Shown: in pieces, positions 8,092 to 18,900 of the stretch
Layout: each line of letters opens with the position of its first letter
Numbering within the stretch: the first letter of the stretch is position 1
Assembly (NCBI GenBank): GCA_942493125.1
Contig: OW818667.1
Location: forward strand, 2,356,001-2,420,000
DNA length: 64,000 nt
DNA from: Fusibacter_C sp942493125
Lineage (GTDB): Bacteria; Bacillota; Clostridia; Peptostreptococcales; Acidaminobacteraceae
Direction of reading: 5' to 3'
Translations under genes and position numbers: made by a program
The notes under the pieces: model-generated
Told to the model about the DNA's origin: nothing
Databases searched by the model: none
What the model saw: the letters and a program-made list of their open reading frames with translations, nothing else

Positions 8092-9561
8092 ATGGAAGGC
8101 AAATTATTAAAAGAAGGCTTTACGTACGATGACGTTTTACTTATTCCGCAAAAATCAGAGGTGTTACCCCACGAAGTCAGTGTAAAGACAAAGCTTACAA
8201 ACAAAATCACGCTAAATCTTCCAATCATCAGCGCAGGTATGGACACTGTTACAGAAGCAAAGCTTGCCATCGCCATCGCTCGTGAAGGCGGTATCGGCAT
8301 CATTCATAAGAACATGAGCATCGAACAACAAGCACTGGAAGTCGACAAAGTCAAAAGATGTGAGCATGGCGTTATCGTGGATCCGTTTTCATTGTCACCG
8401 CAACATCAAGTGAAGGACGCGGAACAACTCATGGCGCGTTACAGAATCTCAGGTGTTCCAGTAGTGGACGCACACAACAAGCTCGTGGGCATCATCACAA
8501 ACCGTGACATCCGTTTTGAATCCGACATGGAAGCGCTCATCGGAGACGTCATGACAAAAGACAAGCTCGTGACAGGACCAGCGGACATCACTTTAGAGGA
8601 TGCGGGCAAAATCTTAAGAACACACAAAATCGAAAAATTACCGCTCGTGGATGAGAACGGCATCTTAAAAGGACTCATCACGATCAAAGACATAGAGAAA
8701 CAAGTTAAATACCCAAACCGTGCCACTGACTTTAGAGGCAGACTCCTCGCAGGCGCGGCTGTCGGCATCGGTTCAGACATGATGGAACGCGTTGACGCAC
8801 TCGTCAAAGCGGGCGTAGACGTTTTAGGTCTCGACTCGGCACATGGTCACAGTATCAACGTCATCGAAGCAGTCAAGAAAATCAAAGCGGCTTACCCAGA
8901 TGTGGATGTCATCGCAGGCAATGTGGCAACTGGTGAAGCGACGATCGACCTGATTGAAGCTGGCGCAGACTGTATCAAAGTCGGTATTGGACCTGGTTCA
9001 ATCTGTACAACACGCGTTGTCGCTGGTATCGGCGTTCCTCAGATAACGGCAGTATTCGATTGTGCAAAAGCGGCTAAACCGTATGGCATCCCAGTCATCG
9101 CGGACGGCGGCATCAAATATTCAGGCGATATCCCAAAAGCCATCGCAGCAGGCGCAAACGTCGTCATGCTCGGCTCACTCTTTGCAGGCACGGAAGAAAG
9201 CCCAGGCGAGATCGTGATGTATCAAGGCAGAAGCTTCAAAACGTATCGGGGCATGGGTTCAACAGCTGCTATGGAAGCCGGCTCGAAAGACCGTTACTTC
9301 CAAAACGAAACGAAGAAATTTGTACCGGAAGGCGTCGAAGGACGCGTCCCTTACAGAGGTTACCTCAAAGACATCATCTACCAATTGGTGGGCGGCCTTA
9401 GAGCAGGTATGGGTTATTGTGGCACAGCGACGATTGAAGACCTTCAGGAAAATGGCAAATTCATGCGCATCACAAACGCTGGTCTCAAGGAATCGCATCC
9501 GCATGACATCTCCATCACAAAAGAGCCACCTAACTATAGTATTTCTAGTAGTGATAAGTAA
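8092..9561 (+). CDS. guaB: Inosine-5'-monophosphate dehydrogenase
   Basis: The enzyme oxidises IMP to XMP with NAD+, the committed step to guanine nucleotides. The 489-residue protein has the usual length: a TIM barrel interrupted by two CBS domains (about residues 95-205), the catalytic loop GPGSICTTR with the active-site Cys, and the flap RGMGS/YRGYLKD. AGGAGG lies 6 bases before ATG 8092. The gene is under a guanine riboswitch and is followed by guaA, so both steps from IMP to GMP are adjacent. Confidence 0.97.
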   Translation: MEGKLLKEGFTYDDVLLIPQKSEVLPHEVSVKTKLTNKITLNLPIISAGMDTVTEAKLAIAIAREGGIGIIHKNMSIEQQALEVDKVKRCEHGVIVDPFSLSPQHQVKDAEQLMARYRISGVPVVDAHNKLVGIITNRDIRFESDMEALIGDVMTKDKLVTGPADITLEDAGKILRTHKIEKLPLVDENGILKGLITIKDIEKQVKYPNRATDFRGRLLAGAAVGIGSDMMERVDALVKAGVDVLGLDSAHGHSINVIEAVKKIKAAYPDVDVIAGNVATGEATIDLIEAGADCIKVGIGPGSICTTRVVAGIGVPQITAVFDCAKAAKPYGIPVIADGGIKYSGDIPKAIAAGANVVMLGSLFAGTEESPGEIVMYQGRSFKTYRGMGSTAAMEAGSKDRYFQNETKKFVPEGVEGRVPYRGYLKDIIYQLVGGLRAGMGYCGTATIEDLQENGKFMRITNAGLKESHPHDISITKEPPNYSISSSDK

Positions 9562-9659
9562 ATCTAAAAGATTAAGCATTGTATAAAATTAAGCAACTGA
9601 ATATAGATTCATATATAATAGAAATAAAATGATACACAACCAACCAATTGGAGGATAAC

Positions 9660-11192
9660 ATGCACAATGAACTTATAATGATCGTCGATTTCGGTGGCCA
9701 ATACAATCAGCTCATCGCACGACGCGTCAGAGAAGCCGGCGTATACAGCGAAGTCGTTTCTTGGAAACACGCCATGGCAAAAGTCAAAGAGAAAAATCCC
9801 ATCGGCATCATCCTGACAGGTGGCCCAAACTCAGCGTATCTCGAGAACGCACCAACCCTTGACCGCGAATTTTTCGAACTCGGCATCCCAGTCCTTGGCA
9901 TCTGCTACGGCATGCAGCTCATGTCTATGAAGCTTGGCGGAAATGTTCAGCGCGCGACCCAACAAGAATACGGCAAAGTCAGCCTCAATATCCCGGTATC
10001 TGATGGCCTGTTCAAAGATATTGAAACAGATGCACAATGCTGGATGAGCCATTTTGACTACGTGTCACAAGCACCGACAGACTTTGAAATCACAGCGACG
10101 ACTGACAACTGTCCAGTAGCGGCTATGAAGAACGATGCTAAAAAACTCTATGCGGTACAGTTCCACGCAGAAGTTGAACATACGCCATTTGGCAGAACCC
10201 TCATCAAAAACTTCCTTTATGAAGTATGTGGTTGCAAGGGCGATTGGGATATGGGCGACTTTGCTCAAAACATGATCGCGACTATGAAAGCGCAAATCGG
10301 AGACAAAAAAGTCCTTTGTGGCCTTTCTGGCGGCGTCGATTCATCCGTTGCTGCGACTATGGTGCACCAAGCTGTAGGCAACCAACTCACATGTATCTTC
10401 GTCGATCACGGCCTCCTCAGAAAAAATGAAGGCGATGAAGTCGAAAAAGTCTTTGGAGATGAGTTTCACATGAACTTCATCAGAGTCGACGCAAAAGAGC
10501 GTTTCATGAGCCGTCTTAAAGGCGTTTCAGATCCTGAAACAAAGCGCAAAATCATTGGTGAAGAGTTCATCCGCGTCTTCGAAGAAGAAGCGAACAAGCT
10601 CGAAGGCATCGAGTTCTTAGTACAAGGCACCGTGTATCCAGACGTCATCGAAAGCGGCACGGATACAGCAGAAGTAATCAAGAGCCACCACAACGTGGGC
10701 GGCCTTCCTGAAGATATGAAATTCAAACTCATCGAGCCACTGAGAGACCTCTTCAAAGACGAAGTCAGACGCGTCGGCCTCGAAGTCGGCGTACCAGCCC
10801 ACATCGTTTGGCGTCAACCGTTCCCAGGTCCAGGCCTCTCGATCCGCATCCTCGGCGAAATCACAGAAGAAGCGCTCTATCTCGTCCGCGAGTCAGACGC
10901 CATCCTCCGTGAAGAAGTTGCCAAAGCAGGCCTCGATCGTGACATCTGGCAGTACTTCACAGTCCTTCCAAACGTCAAATCAGTCGGCGTCATGGGCGAC
11001 GAACGCACTTACTCACACGCTATTGGCATCCGCGCAGTTACATCTATCGATGGTATGACTAGTGACTGGGCGAGAATTCCGTACGAAGTGCTTGATAAGA
11101 TTTCGTCTCGAATTGTGAATGAAGTGCAAGGTGTGAATCGGATACTTTATGATGTTACTAGTAAGCCACCGAGTACAATTGAGTGGGAATAA
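9660..11192 (+). CDS. guaA: GMP synthase (glutamine-hydrolysing)
   Basis: It converts XMP, glutamine and ATP to GMP. An N-terminal class I glutamine amidotransferase (GICYG with the nucleophile Cys, HAEVEH) is followed by an ATP pyrophosphatase domain (GLSGGVDSS P-loop) and the C-terminal dimerisation domain ending in PPSTIEWE. I start at ATG 9660 (510 residues) because TGGAGG lies 5 bases upstream; an in-frame TTG at 9648 overlaps that site. It follows guaB by 98 bp and ends at a strong terminator. Confidence 0.97.
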   Translation: MHNELIMIVDFGGQYNQLIARRVREAGVYSEVVSWKHAMAKVKEKNPIGIILTGGPNSAYLENAPTLDREFFELGIPVLGICYGMQLMSMKLGGNVQRATQQEYGKVSLNIPVSDGLFKDIETDAQCWMSHFDYVSQAPTDFEITATTDNCPVAAMKNDAKKLYAVQFHAEVEHTPFGRTLIKNFLYEVCGCKGDWDMGDFAQNMIATMKAQIGDKKVLCGLSGGVDSSVAATMVHQAVGNQLTCIFVDHGLLRKNEGDEVEKVFGDEFHMNFIRVDAKERFMSRLKGVSDPETKRKIIGEEFIRVFEEEANKLEGIEFLVQGTVYPDVIESGTDTAEVIKSHHNVGGLPEDMKFKLIEPLRDLFKDEVRRVGLEVGVPAHIVWRQPFPGPGLSIRILGEITEEALYLVRESDAILREEVAKAGLDRDIWQYFTVLPNVKSVGVMGDERTYSHAIGIRAVTSIDGMTSDWARIPYEVLDKISSRIVNEVQGVNRILYDVTSKPPSTIEWE

Positions 11193-11203
11193 AGAAAAAT
11201 TTT

Positions 11204-11252
11204 AACCCTGAAAACTTTGTTAATTCAAAGTTTTCGGGGTTATTTTATTTTT
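11204..11252 (+). terminator. Terminator after guaA
   Basis: AACCCTGAAAACTTTG pairs with CAAAGTTTTCGGGGTT with one wobble or mismatch, followed by a T-rich tract. Confidence 0.9.
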
Positions 11253-11376
11253 GACAGTTTAAAAATTGTTGAATTTTAGGTGAGGATGTACCATTTACAT
11301 AGTGAACAATAATTCTTTAATAGAATTTGTAAAATTGTGGTATTATTATATTAGCGAAGATGTACGGAGGTAATGA

Positions 11377-12309
11377 TTGAAACGTTCTAAGTTAAATATC
11401 GATGAACAGATTGCACATATGCATGATGATAAAGGGATACAATTCAATATTATTTCTGAAAGCAACGCCCGTACGTTCTTAATGAATAATAATTATTACT
11501 TCAAGCTGAAGGCTTTTGCGAAAAATTATGAAAAATATGCAACTGGTGAGAATCAAGGTAAGTATTTAGATCTTGAATTCGCTTACTTACAGGATTTATC
11601 AACAGTCGATATGCATTTTAGAAAATTTATAATCAGGGCTTCACTTGATCTTGAACATTATTTAAAAGTTAAAATATTGAATGATGTGATTTCAAATGCT
11701 TTTGAAGATGGATATGAAATTGTTCAAGAATGGTTATTGAAAAATCCACGAGTCATGCAAGAACTGTCAAAGAAAAAGAATAATAATATGTGTTCTGATC
11801 TTATCCAAAAATATGAAGATGATTTTGCATTATGGAATATTGTTGAAATTCTTTCTTTTGGAGATTTTGCAAACCTTTACTATTATTACTATACTAAATA
11901 TCCAGACAAAAAATCTATGCATAATCTTGTCTTTCCAGTAAAATGTATTAGAAATGCAGCTGCTCATAACAATTGTTTGTTGAATTCCATGAGAAGGCCA
12001 TATCAATTTAATCATAAGTCAAAAGAATTAGGCAACTATGTTGCAAATATTAAAGGCGTATCTAAGGCACAAAGGCAAAGAATGATGAGTAATCCCGTTA
12101 TTCATGATTTCGTATGTTTACTTTTTGTATTTGATGGAATTGTAAGTAGCGATATGATCAAAATGCATACGATGATGGAGCTACATGAATTAATCTCGAA
12201 TCGTTTTTTAAGAAACGCAGAATATTATAAAAATAATAAAGAAATTACTGAGAGTTACAAATTTATAAAAATGGTGGTTGACCATTTTGCTGAGAAGACG
12301 TATAATTAA
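11377..12309 (+). CDS. Abi_2 (AbiD/AbiF)-family abortive infection protein
   Basis: The 310-residue protein matches the Abi_2 family in its start (KLNIDEQIAHMHDDKGIQF, then NNYYFKLKAFAKNY) and its helical body. It carries R192-N-A-A-A-H197, the Rx4-6H motif of HEPN ribonucleases, so it is probably an RNase-type toxin triggered by phage infection. The start is TTG 11377 with GGAGG 6 bases upstream; the overlapping ATG at 11373 is out of frame. It is the first gene of the AT-rich defence island and stands alone between terminators. Trigger and target RNA are unknown. Confidence 0.8.
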   Translation: MKRSKLNIDEQIAHMHDDKGIQFNIISESNARTFLMNNNYYFKLKAFAKNYEKYATGENQGKYLDLEFAYLQDLSTVDMHFRKFIIRASLDLEHYLKVKILNDVISNAFEDGYEIVQEWLLKNPRVMQELSKKKNNNMCSDLIQKYEDDFALWNIVEILSFGDFANLYYYYYTKYPDKKSMHNLVFPVKCIRNAAAHNNCLLNSMRRPYQFNHKSKELGNYVANIKGVSKAQRQRMMSNPVIHDFVCLLFVFDGIVSSDMIKMHTMMELHELISNRFLRNAEYYKNNKEITESYKFIKMVVDHFAEKTYN

Positions 12310-12338
12310 TCGATGAACAAAAGTGCAATTGCATTTTT

Positions 12339-12378
12339 ATCGAGGGAGCCCCCGTGCTACTCTCGATTTTTGTTTTTT
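12339..12378 (+). terminator. Terminator after the Abi_2 gene
   Basis: ATCGAG pairs with CTCGAT around a GGAGCCCCCGTG loop region, followed by TTTTGTTTTTT. Confidence 0.65.
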
Positions 12379-12521
12379 GAGTGACTTCTTGCTACTAAAA
12401 TGAAACTACTCCACCATCAAGCCACATAAATAGCTATAGAATACGTATATCAAAATCGTTTGGTTTAAACTTGTTACGGTGGTTTTAAAAAATAAGCCTA
12501 ACAAATATATTAGTTTCCACT

Positions 12522-12551
12522 AACTCACAGTTCCTTCTGTGAGTTTTATTT
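12522..12551 (+). terminator. Second hairpin-plus-T structure before hsdM
   Basis: A perfect 9-bp stem (AACTCACAG/CTGTGAGTT) with a TTCCTT loop is followed by TTATTTT. No gene directly precedes it, so it may be a relic or an attenuator in the hsd leader. Confidence 0.5.
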
Positions 12552-12673
12552 TGACCAATTTTCAGCGACGGCAATTGTAAATAGATTAAAATATGGAAAT
12601 AAGTTATAATATTTATAGTGCGTAAAAGTATTCATATGACTATATTTTATATAAAATCTGGAGGATAACAAAA

Positions 12674-14188
12674 ATGGCAAAATTGACATTACAAACACTT
12701 GAAACAAAATTGTGGGATTGTGCAGACATACTCAGAGGCACACTTAACTCAAGCCAATACATGGAATACATATTTGGTATGTTGTTCCTTAAAAGAATAA
12801 ATGACCAATTTAAAGTTGAAAGAACTGAAAAGAGAGAGAAGTTTGCTAAACTTCCGCCTGAAGCACTTGAAAAGGAACTTGAAAATGCAAAGTCTTACAA
12901 AACCTTCTTCATTCCAAAGCAAGCAAGATGGAAAAATTTCAAAGACCTTAACCTTAATATTGGTGCTGAACTGGACAAAGCTTTTAAAGCCATTGAAGAT
13001 GAACCTAAAAATGCCGAACTTGTTGGCGTCCTCACAACAGCTAATTACAACGATAAAGAAAGAGTGCCAGATGGCAAGTTAAATCAATTACTTCAGATAT
13101 TCAATGCCCTTGATTTATCAAATAATGGGTTAGAGTCACCTGATATTCTTGGTGATGCATATATGTACCTGATTAAAAAATTTGCAGATGATGGTGGTGC
13201 AAAAGGTGGAGAATTCTACACACCTAAAGAGATTAAAGACGTTATGGTTAGACTCCTTAAGCCACATGAAGGGACATCTATTTATGACCCCTGTGCCGGA
13301 TCCGGTGGTTTCTTGATCAGTGCCATAGAATATATTAGAGATACACAAAAACAAAACCATAGAAACCTTCAAATATTCGGTCAAGAAATCAACCTTTCAA
13401 CATGGGCAATTGCCAAGTTAAATATGCTTCTTCACGAAGTATCTGGTGCAATGATTTGGAAAGGCGATACTATTAGAGAACCTAAGAATACAGAGGGTTC
13501 AGTGCTTAAAACTTTTGATATGGTACTTTCTAACCCACCTTTCTCACTTAAAAACTGGGGTAGAGAAGTTGCAGAAAAGAATGATTATAACAGATTCAAC
13601 TACGGTGTAGCCCCAACATCTTATGGTGACCTAGCCTTTGTTCAGCATATGCTGGCATCTTTAAACTCAAAAGGGATTATGGCAACAGTTGTTCCTCATG
13701 GTATTCTTTTCAGAGGTGGCGAAGAAGGTAAAATCAGAAAAGGGCTTCTTGAAGATGATCTTTTCGAAGCAGTTATTGGATTCCCGCAAAACTTATTTTA
13801 CGGCGCTGGAATTCCAGCATCGGTAATTATCTTAAACAAAAACAAACCAGAACATAAAAAGGGAAAAGTCTTGTTCATTGAAGCATCACAGGGTTTTATT
13901 AAAGATGGTAATAAGAACAAACTTAGAGAAGAAGATATTGACCATATAGTAAAAGCATATGAAGCTTTCACTGATGAAGAAAAATTTGCAAAACTTGCAG
14001 ACCTAGAAGAAATCAAGAAAAATGACCACAACCTTAACATCACAAGATACGTTGATACATCTGAAGAAGAAGAAGAAATAGATATCGAAGAAGTAATTGG
14101 CAGAATCTCAGAGAGAGAGCAAGAATTAGGTGATTCTAAAGAAAAACTTAACACATTCCTTGAACAACTTGGCTTTGAGAGAATATAG
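12674..14188 (+). CDS. hsdM: Type I restriction-modification DNA methyltransferase subunit
   Basis: HsdM methylates adenine at the site chosen by HsdS. The 504-residue protein has an N-terminal HsdM helical domain (residues 1-140), AdoMet motif I in DPCAGSGGFL and catalytic motif IV NPPF, the N6-adenine type. The C-terminal end is an acidic helical tail (EEEEEIDIEEVIG). GGAGG lies 8 bases before ATG 12674. It heads a five-gene run, hsdM-hsdS-HEPN-hsdR-ygjP, with gaps of at most 12 bp or overlaps. Confidence 0.95.
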   Translation: MAKLTLQTLETKLWDCADILRGTLNSSQYMEYIFGMLFLKRINDQFKVERTEKREKFAKLPPEALEKELENAKSYKTFFIPKQARWKNFKDLNLNIGAELDKAFKAIEDEPKNAELVGVLTTANYNDKERVPDGKLNQLLQIFNALDLSNNGLESPDILGDAYMYLIKKFADDGGAKGGEFYTPKEIKDVMVRLLKPHEGTSIYDPCAGSGGFLISAIEYIRDTQKQNHRNLQIFGQEINLSTWAIAKLNMLLHEVSGAMIWKGDTIREPKNTEGSVLKTFDMVLSNPPFSLKNWGREVAEKNDYNRFNYGVAPTSYGDLAFVQHMLASLNSKGIMATVVPHGILFRGGEEGKIRKGLLEDDLFEAVIGFPQNLFYGAGIPASVIILNKNKPEHKKGKVLFIEASQGFIKDGNKNKLREEDIDHIVKAYEAFTDEEKFAKLADLEEIKKNDHNLNITRYVDTSEEEEEIDIEEVIGRISEREQELGDSKEKLNTFLEQLGFERI

Positions 14189-14197
14189 GGGGATGAG

Positions 14198-15505
14198 ATG
14201 ATGACTAAGATTAGAGAAGGATATAAAGAGACTGAAATTGGGATTATTCCAGAGGACTGGGAAATTTCAAAACTGAATAATATCGGAAGTTTTAGAAAAG
14301 GAAAAGGGATAAAGAAAGATGAAGTAGTTGATACTGGTATTCAGTGTATAAGATATGGTCAAATTTATACTGACTATAATCATGTGGTTGTCAAAACAAA
14401 ATCTTTTATAAGTGAAGAAATCGCTAATAGTAGTATGAAAATCGATAAAGGGGAACTAATTCTTGCGGGTTCTGGTGAAACATTAGAAGACATTGGAAAA
14501 GCAGTTGCTTATCTGGGGGATGAACCATGCTATGTGGGTGGTGATACAATAATATTTAGACCAAGTCTAGCTTTAAATAGTCTTTACTTATCATATTTTT
14601 TAGCAACGAAAAAAGTTACTACTCAGAAAAGAAAGCTTGGACAAGGGAATTCGATTGTTCACTTATATGTTGATGGTGCTAAACAAATTCAAGTTTATGT
14701 TCCCCCACTCCCAGAACAAAAACGCATAGCAGAAATTCTTTCCACCACTGACGCCCACATCGAAAAGCTTGATAAAACCATTGAAGATTATCAGCTTCTA
14801 AAAAAAGGCATGATGAAAAAACTCCTGACTGAAGGTATAAATCATACTGAGTTTAAAGAGACTGAGATTGGAAGAATTCCGAAGGAGTGGGAAGCAACTC
14901 GAATAATTGATTTAGCAGATAAATCAGACCGATATTCTTTTACAGGTGGACCATTTGGCTCAGATTTGAAATCTAGTGATTATACACTTGAAGGAATAAG
15001 AGTTATTCAATTGCAAAATATTGGTGACGGAAATTTTCTTAACGATTCAAAAATCTACACATCTACAGAAAAGGCGAATGAATTGATTAATAGTAATATC
15101 TATCCAAATGATTTGATACTCGCAAAAATGGCTGCCCCCGTTGCAAGAGCATGTAAAATTCCGGATTTCTATGACAGATACGTCATGTGTTCTGACGGAA
15201 TTAGATTAAAGGTGAATCCTTTAAGTTATGACTCATCATATTGCTTGTATTCAATTAACTCACATTATTTTAGGAAGCAAGCTGAAGCAAATAGCACAGG
15301 GACAACACGATTAAGAATTGGGCTGACTGCTTTGAAAGAATTAAAAATTGCAATTCCACCACTTGTAGAACAACAACAAATATCGCAAATATTGATAATG
15401 CTAGATGATAGAATTGATTTATTGATTAATGAGCGCTTAGACTATATCCAACTAAAAAAATCTCTAATGGAAAAACTCTTAACTGGTAAAGTGAGGGCGA
15501 TATAA
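14198..15505 (+). CDS. hsdS: Type I restriction-modification specificity subunit
   Basis: The 435-residue protein has two target recognition domains, each starting with a KETEIGxIPxxWE repeat (residues about 9 and 225) and each ending in a conserved helix: PLPEQKRIAEIL in the centre, PPLVEQQQISQIL at the end. The first half reads one half-site, the second the other. The DNA repeats at the head of each domain (near 14222 and 14853) are the kind of homology that lets domains be swapped. ATG 14198 is directly followed by a second ATG; either may start. Its stop overlaps the next start. Confidence 0.93.
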   Translation: MMTKIREGYKETEIGIIPEDWEISKLNNIGSFRKGKGIKKDEVVDTGIQCIRYGQIYTDYNHVVVKTKSFISEEIANSSMKIDKGELILAGSGETLEDIGKAVAYLGDEPCYVGGDTIIFRPSLALNSLYLSYFLATKKVTTQKRKLGQGNSIVHLYVDGAKQIQVYVPPLPEQKRIAEILSTTDAHIEKLDKTIEDYQLLKKGMMKKLLTEGINHTEFKETEIGRIPKEWEATRIIDLADKSDRYSFTGGPFGSDLKSSDYTLEGIRVIQLQNIGDGNFLNDSKIYTSTEKANELINSNIYPNDLILAKMAAPVARACKIPDFYDRYVMCSDGIRLKVNPLSYDSSYCLYSINSHYFRKQAEANSTGTTRLRIGLTALKELKIAIPPLVEQQQISQILIMLDDRIDLLINERLDYIQLKKSLMEKLLTGKVRAI

Positions 15506-15945
15506 TGTCTGCTTATGTCAATTTTGAATATGATTTTATTAAGAGAACTCTTGCTGATATAGAACGATATCAAGGAGAGTATGAAGTAACAGCATTGCTG
15601 AATAGCTGTGTTGGGCTTCTAGTCATTCCAAAAGAAAATCTTTTTGATAAACTGCCTGATGAAGATATAAACCGATTTGGAATAGACGCGAACAAGATAA
15701 AAGTGAATGATAATTCAATGCATCCTCACAGCTTGAAAAACGTGCTAAGACACATTAGAAATTCTATTGCCCATGGAAATTTTAATCAAGAAGACTGTAC
15801 AGATGGTGTAATTAAATCGTTGAGGTTTCAAGATTTCAAAACAGCAAACAGACAAAATGTGAAGACCTTTGATTTTGTTTGTGGAGTTTCACAATTCAGA
15901 AGTTTTGCAATAAAAGTAGCAACTGAAATATTAGCTACTGAATAG
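15505..15945 (+). CDS. Small HEPN-domain protein inside the type I R-M operon
   Basis: The 146-residue, helix-rich protein contains R85-N-S-I-A-H90, the HEPN ribonuclease motif, and resembles the pEK499_p136-type HEPN family. It starts on the last base of the hsdS stop codon (TAATG) and ends 12 bp before hsdR, so it is translated as part of the operon. HEPN proteins in defence loci usually cut RNA, which suggests a back-up that kills or silences the cell if restriction fails. The link to the restriction enzyme is inferred from position only. Confidence 0.75.
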   Translation: MSAYVNFEYDFIKRTLADIERYQGEYEVTALLNSCVGLLVIPKENLFDKLPDEDINRFGIDANKIKVNDNSMHPHSLKNVLRHIRNSIAHGNFNQEDCTDGVIKSLRFQDFKTANRQNVKTFDFVCGVSQFRSFAIKVATEILATE

Positions 15946-15957
15946 GATGGTGAATAA

Positions 15958-18900
15958 ATGTCTACTTTAGGAAATGAATATACCCTTGTAGAAAAGCCAG
16001 CACTTGATTATATGGTTGATGTGCTGGGATATGAATATATAAGTGGCGAAAAACTGACTCCTCTTGAAGGTGAAAGAGAGTCTTTTCGGGATGTCATTTT
16101 AATCAAACGATTTAGAACAGCGCTTAGAAGAATGAATCCTTGGATGACAGAGGAATCACTTGATTCTGCAGTTAAGTTTCTTGTGAATAGTGAGGTTCTT
16201 GGAACTTCATTACTTGAAATCAACGAGAAAATTTATAAAGCTATTGTAGATTTGGATTTTACAGTGACTCAAGTCATCAATGGTCAAAAGAAGCCACATA
16301 CAGTTAAATTTATTGATTTTGATCATGTGAAGAACAATGATTTCTTAGTAGCCAATCAGTATAAGGTTCAAGGCTTAAATAAAGAAATCTTCCCCGATAT
16401 TATAGTATTTATAAATGGTTTACCAGTTGTCGTTATTGAAGCTAAATCCCCCTTTAAAGAAGGTGGTGAATTTATTAAGGCTGGTAAGAAAGATGCTTAT
16501 AATCAGTTAAGAAGATATATGGATGTCAGAGAGGGTGCTATTTTTGAAGGTGCTGAAAGATTATTTCATACTAACTTCTTTACTGGCATTATCAATAAAT
16601 ACAGGGCTTATGCTGGAACTATCAGTTCAAGCTATGATTATTACTTAGAATGGAAAGACCCTTATCCTTTTAAAAAGGAAGACATAGAAGACCTTGATAA
16701 TAATGGTCAAAAGCTGTTCTTATTAGGTCTATTAGAGAAAAATAATCTTCTGAGAATTATGCAGTTCTTTATCATGTTCGAAACTGAAAGTGATGTTAGA
16801 ATAAAAAAACTGGCTAGATACCAACAGTTCAGGGCGTGTATGAAGGCATTAAAGAAAATTTCTGAAGGTAAAACGCCACTAGAGAAGGGTGGGGTTATTT
16901 GGCATACACAGGGTTCTGGAAAATCTCTTTCAATGGTGATGTTAGCTAGAATGATTAGAAGAACTATTGAACTTAGAGATACTATGCTTGTGATTATTAC
17001 AGATAGAATTGACCTTGATAAGCAAATATATAATACGTTCTCAAGAGTGTTTCCATCCGAATATACGCTTGCTGAGAATAACTTAGATAAACTACTCACT
17101 CGTGCAGAGACTGTGGTGGAAATGAAGACGTTGCTTGGCATGGCACAAGCTAAAATCATATGTACTACCATTCAAAAGTTTCAATGCGAAGCGGATGATC
17201 ATCCAATTCTTGAAGACTCAGAAACCAAAACTCAATTGTTCTTTGACAAAGAAATTGAGGTACTTACTAATAAATCAAATGTTATTGTCTTTACGGATGA
17301 AGCTCATAGAAGCCAGTATTCTAATCTTTCTATGAATATGAGAAAAGCACTTCCGAATGCTACTTTTATTGGCTTTACAGGAACACCAATCGAAAAAGAC
17401 GATAAATCAACTTATAGAACTTTTGGTCAACTGATTGACAGCTACACAATTTCCCAAGCTGTTTTGGATGGTAATACGGTAGCTATCATTTATGAAGGAA
17501 GACGACAAGATCTACATATCATTCAAGACAAACTTGATGAAGATTTCATTGAGTTTTTCAAGCACAAATCAGATGACGAAAAGGAAGCTATTAAGATGAA
17601 ATACTTTAATAGAATTTCCCTTGCTGAAGCTGAAGACCGAATTTCTGATATTGCAAAAGACCTTCTAATTCATTTCAGAGATAATAGCTATAAACTTGGT
17701 TTTAAGGCACAAGTTGTTTGTGTTTCTCGTCATGCCTGTGTTAAGTATTACAATGCTTTGACTCAGCATATGGCAGATGTTTTTCCTGATAATCCGATTG
17801 AAATAAAAGTTATTTACTCAGCTGACAATAACGATGATCCTTATATCAAAGAACACAGAACTACAAGGTCTGACCAAGATATAATACTAAGCAGATTCAA
17901 GAGAGAAATTGAAAAGGACAGATTGTGTATTATCATTGTTAAAGACATGCTTCTGACAGGTTTTGATGCAAAGATTGAAGATGTCATGTACTTGGATAGA
18001 CCACTTAAAGAACATAACCTTCTTCAAGCTATAGCGAGAGTAAACAGAACATATGACAAGCCTTATAAAGCTATAGAAGATGGTAAAGAAATTGAGAAAA
18101 CCAGAACTAAAGCTTACGGAAGAGTTGTAGACTATTTTGGGATAACGCGTCACTTAGAAGAAGCACTCGAAATCTTTGACAACGTTGACGTTGGTGAACC
18201 AATGGAAAACATCGATTCGCTCTTTAAGAAGATGTTAGATTACAAAGAAGCTGTTATGAGAATCTTTACTAGTGTTGATAAAAAAGATTTAGATGCTTTG
18301 ATGAACGTTCTAAAACCAGAAAATAAACGTGCGGAGTTTGAAATGGCTTATAAACGATTTGCTATTGCGGTGAATGCTTTAATGCCAACCCATGTTAGAC
18401 AAGAAGACCTTAACGACCTTAAATGGCTTTCATATATTCGTGCTGGAAGTAAAGCAAGGTTTGAACCTGAAGATACAATTGATATTAGTGATTGTGGCGA
18501 AAAGGCTAAAGAACTCATATCAGAACACTTAAAATCGAATGGTGTTTATCAGTGGATTGAACCTATCACTCTATTTGATAAGGATTTTAAAGACAAAGTT
18601 AATCATGGTTCAGATGAAGCGATTGCTTCTACAATGGAACATGCTATTAAACATGCCATCAATGTAAAGATGAAAGAAAATCCAGTTCACTATCAGTCGC
18701 TTCTTGAAAGACTTCTTAAAATCTTAGAAGAGACCAACATGAACTGGGAAGAAAGAAGAAGACAACTAGAAGAGTTTGTTGAACGTGAAATGAGTCATGG
18801 TGAAGAAGATTTAGCGATTAAACTTGGCTTTACTGAGAAGAGACAATTAGCAATTTTTGAAATGATTAAAGCAGAGGTTGAGTCTAATAACAGCAAAGTT

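Larger units (their letters stand above)
12310..12673. other. Intergenic region with two hairpins, before the hsd operon
   Basis: Nothing coding was seen. The region holds the terminator of the Abi gene (12339-12378), a second hairpin with AACTCACAG (12522-12530) pairing with CTGTGAGTT (12537-12545) followed by TTATTTT, and AT-rich DNA with a TATAAT at about 12605 that may be the hsd -10 box but lacks a clear -35. Confidence 0.5.
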
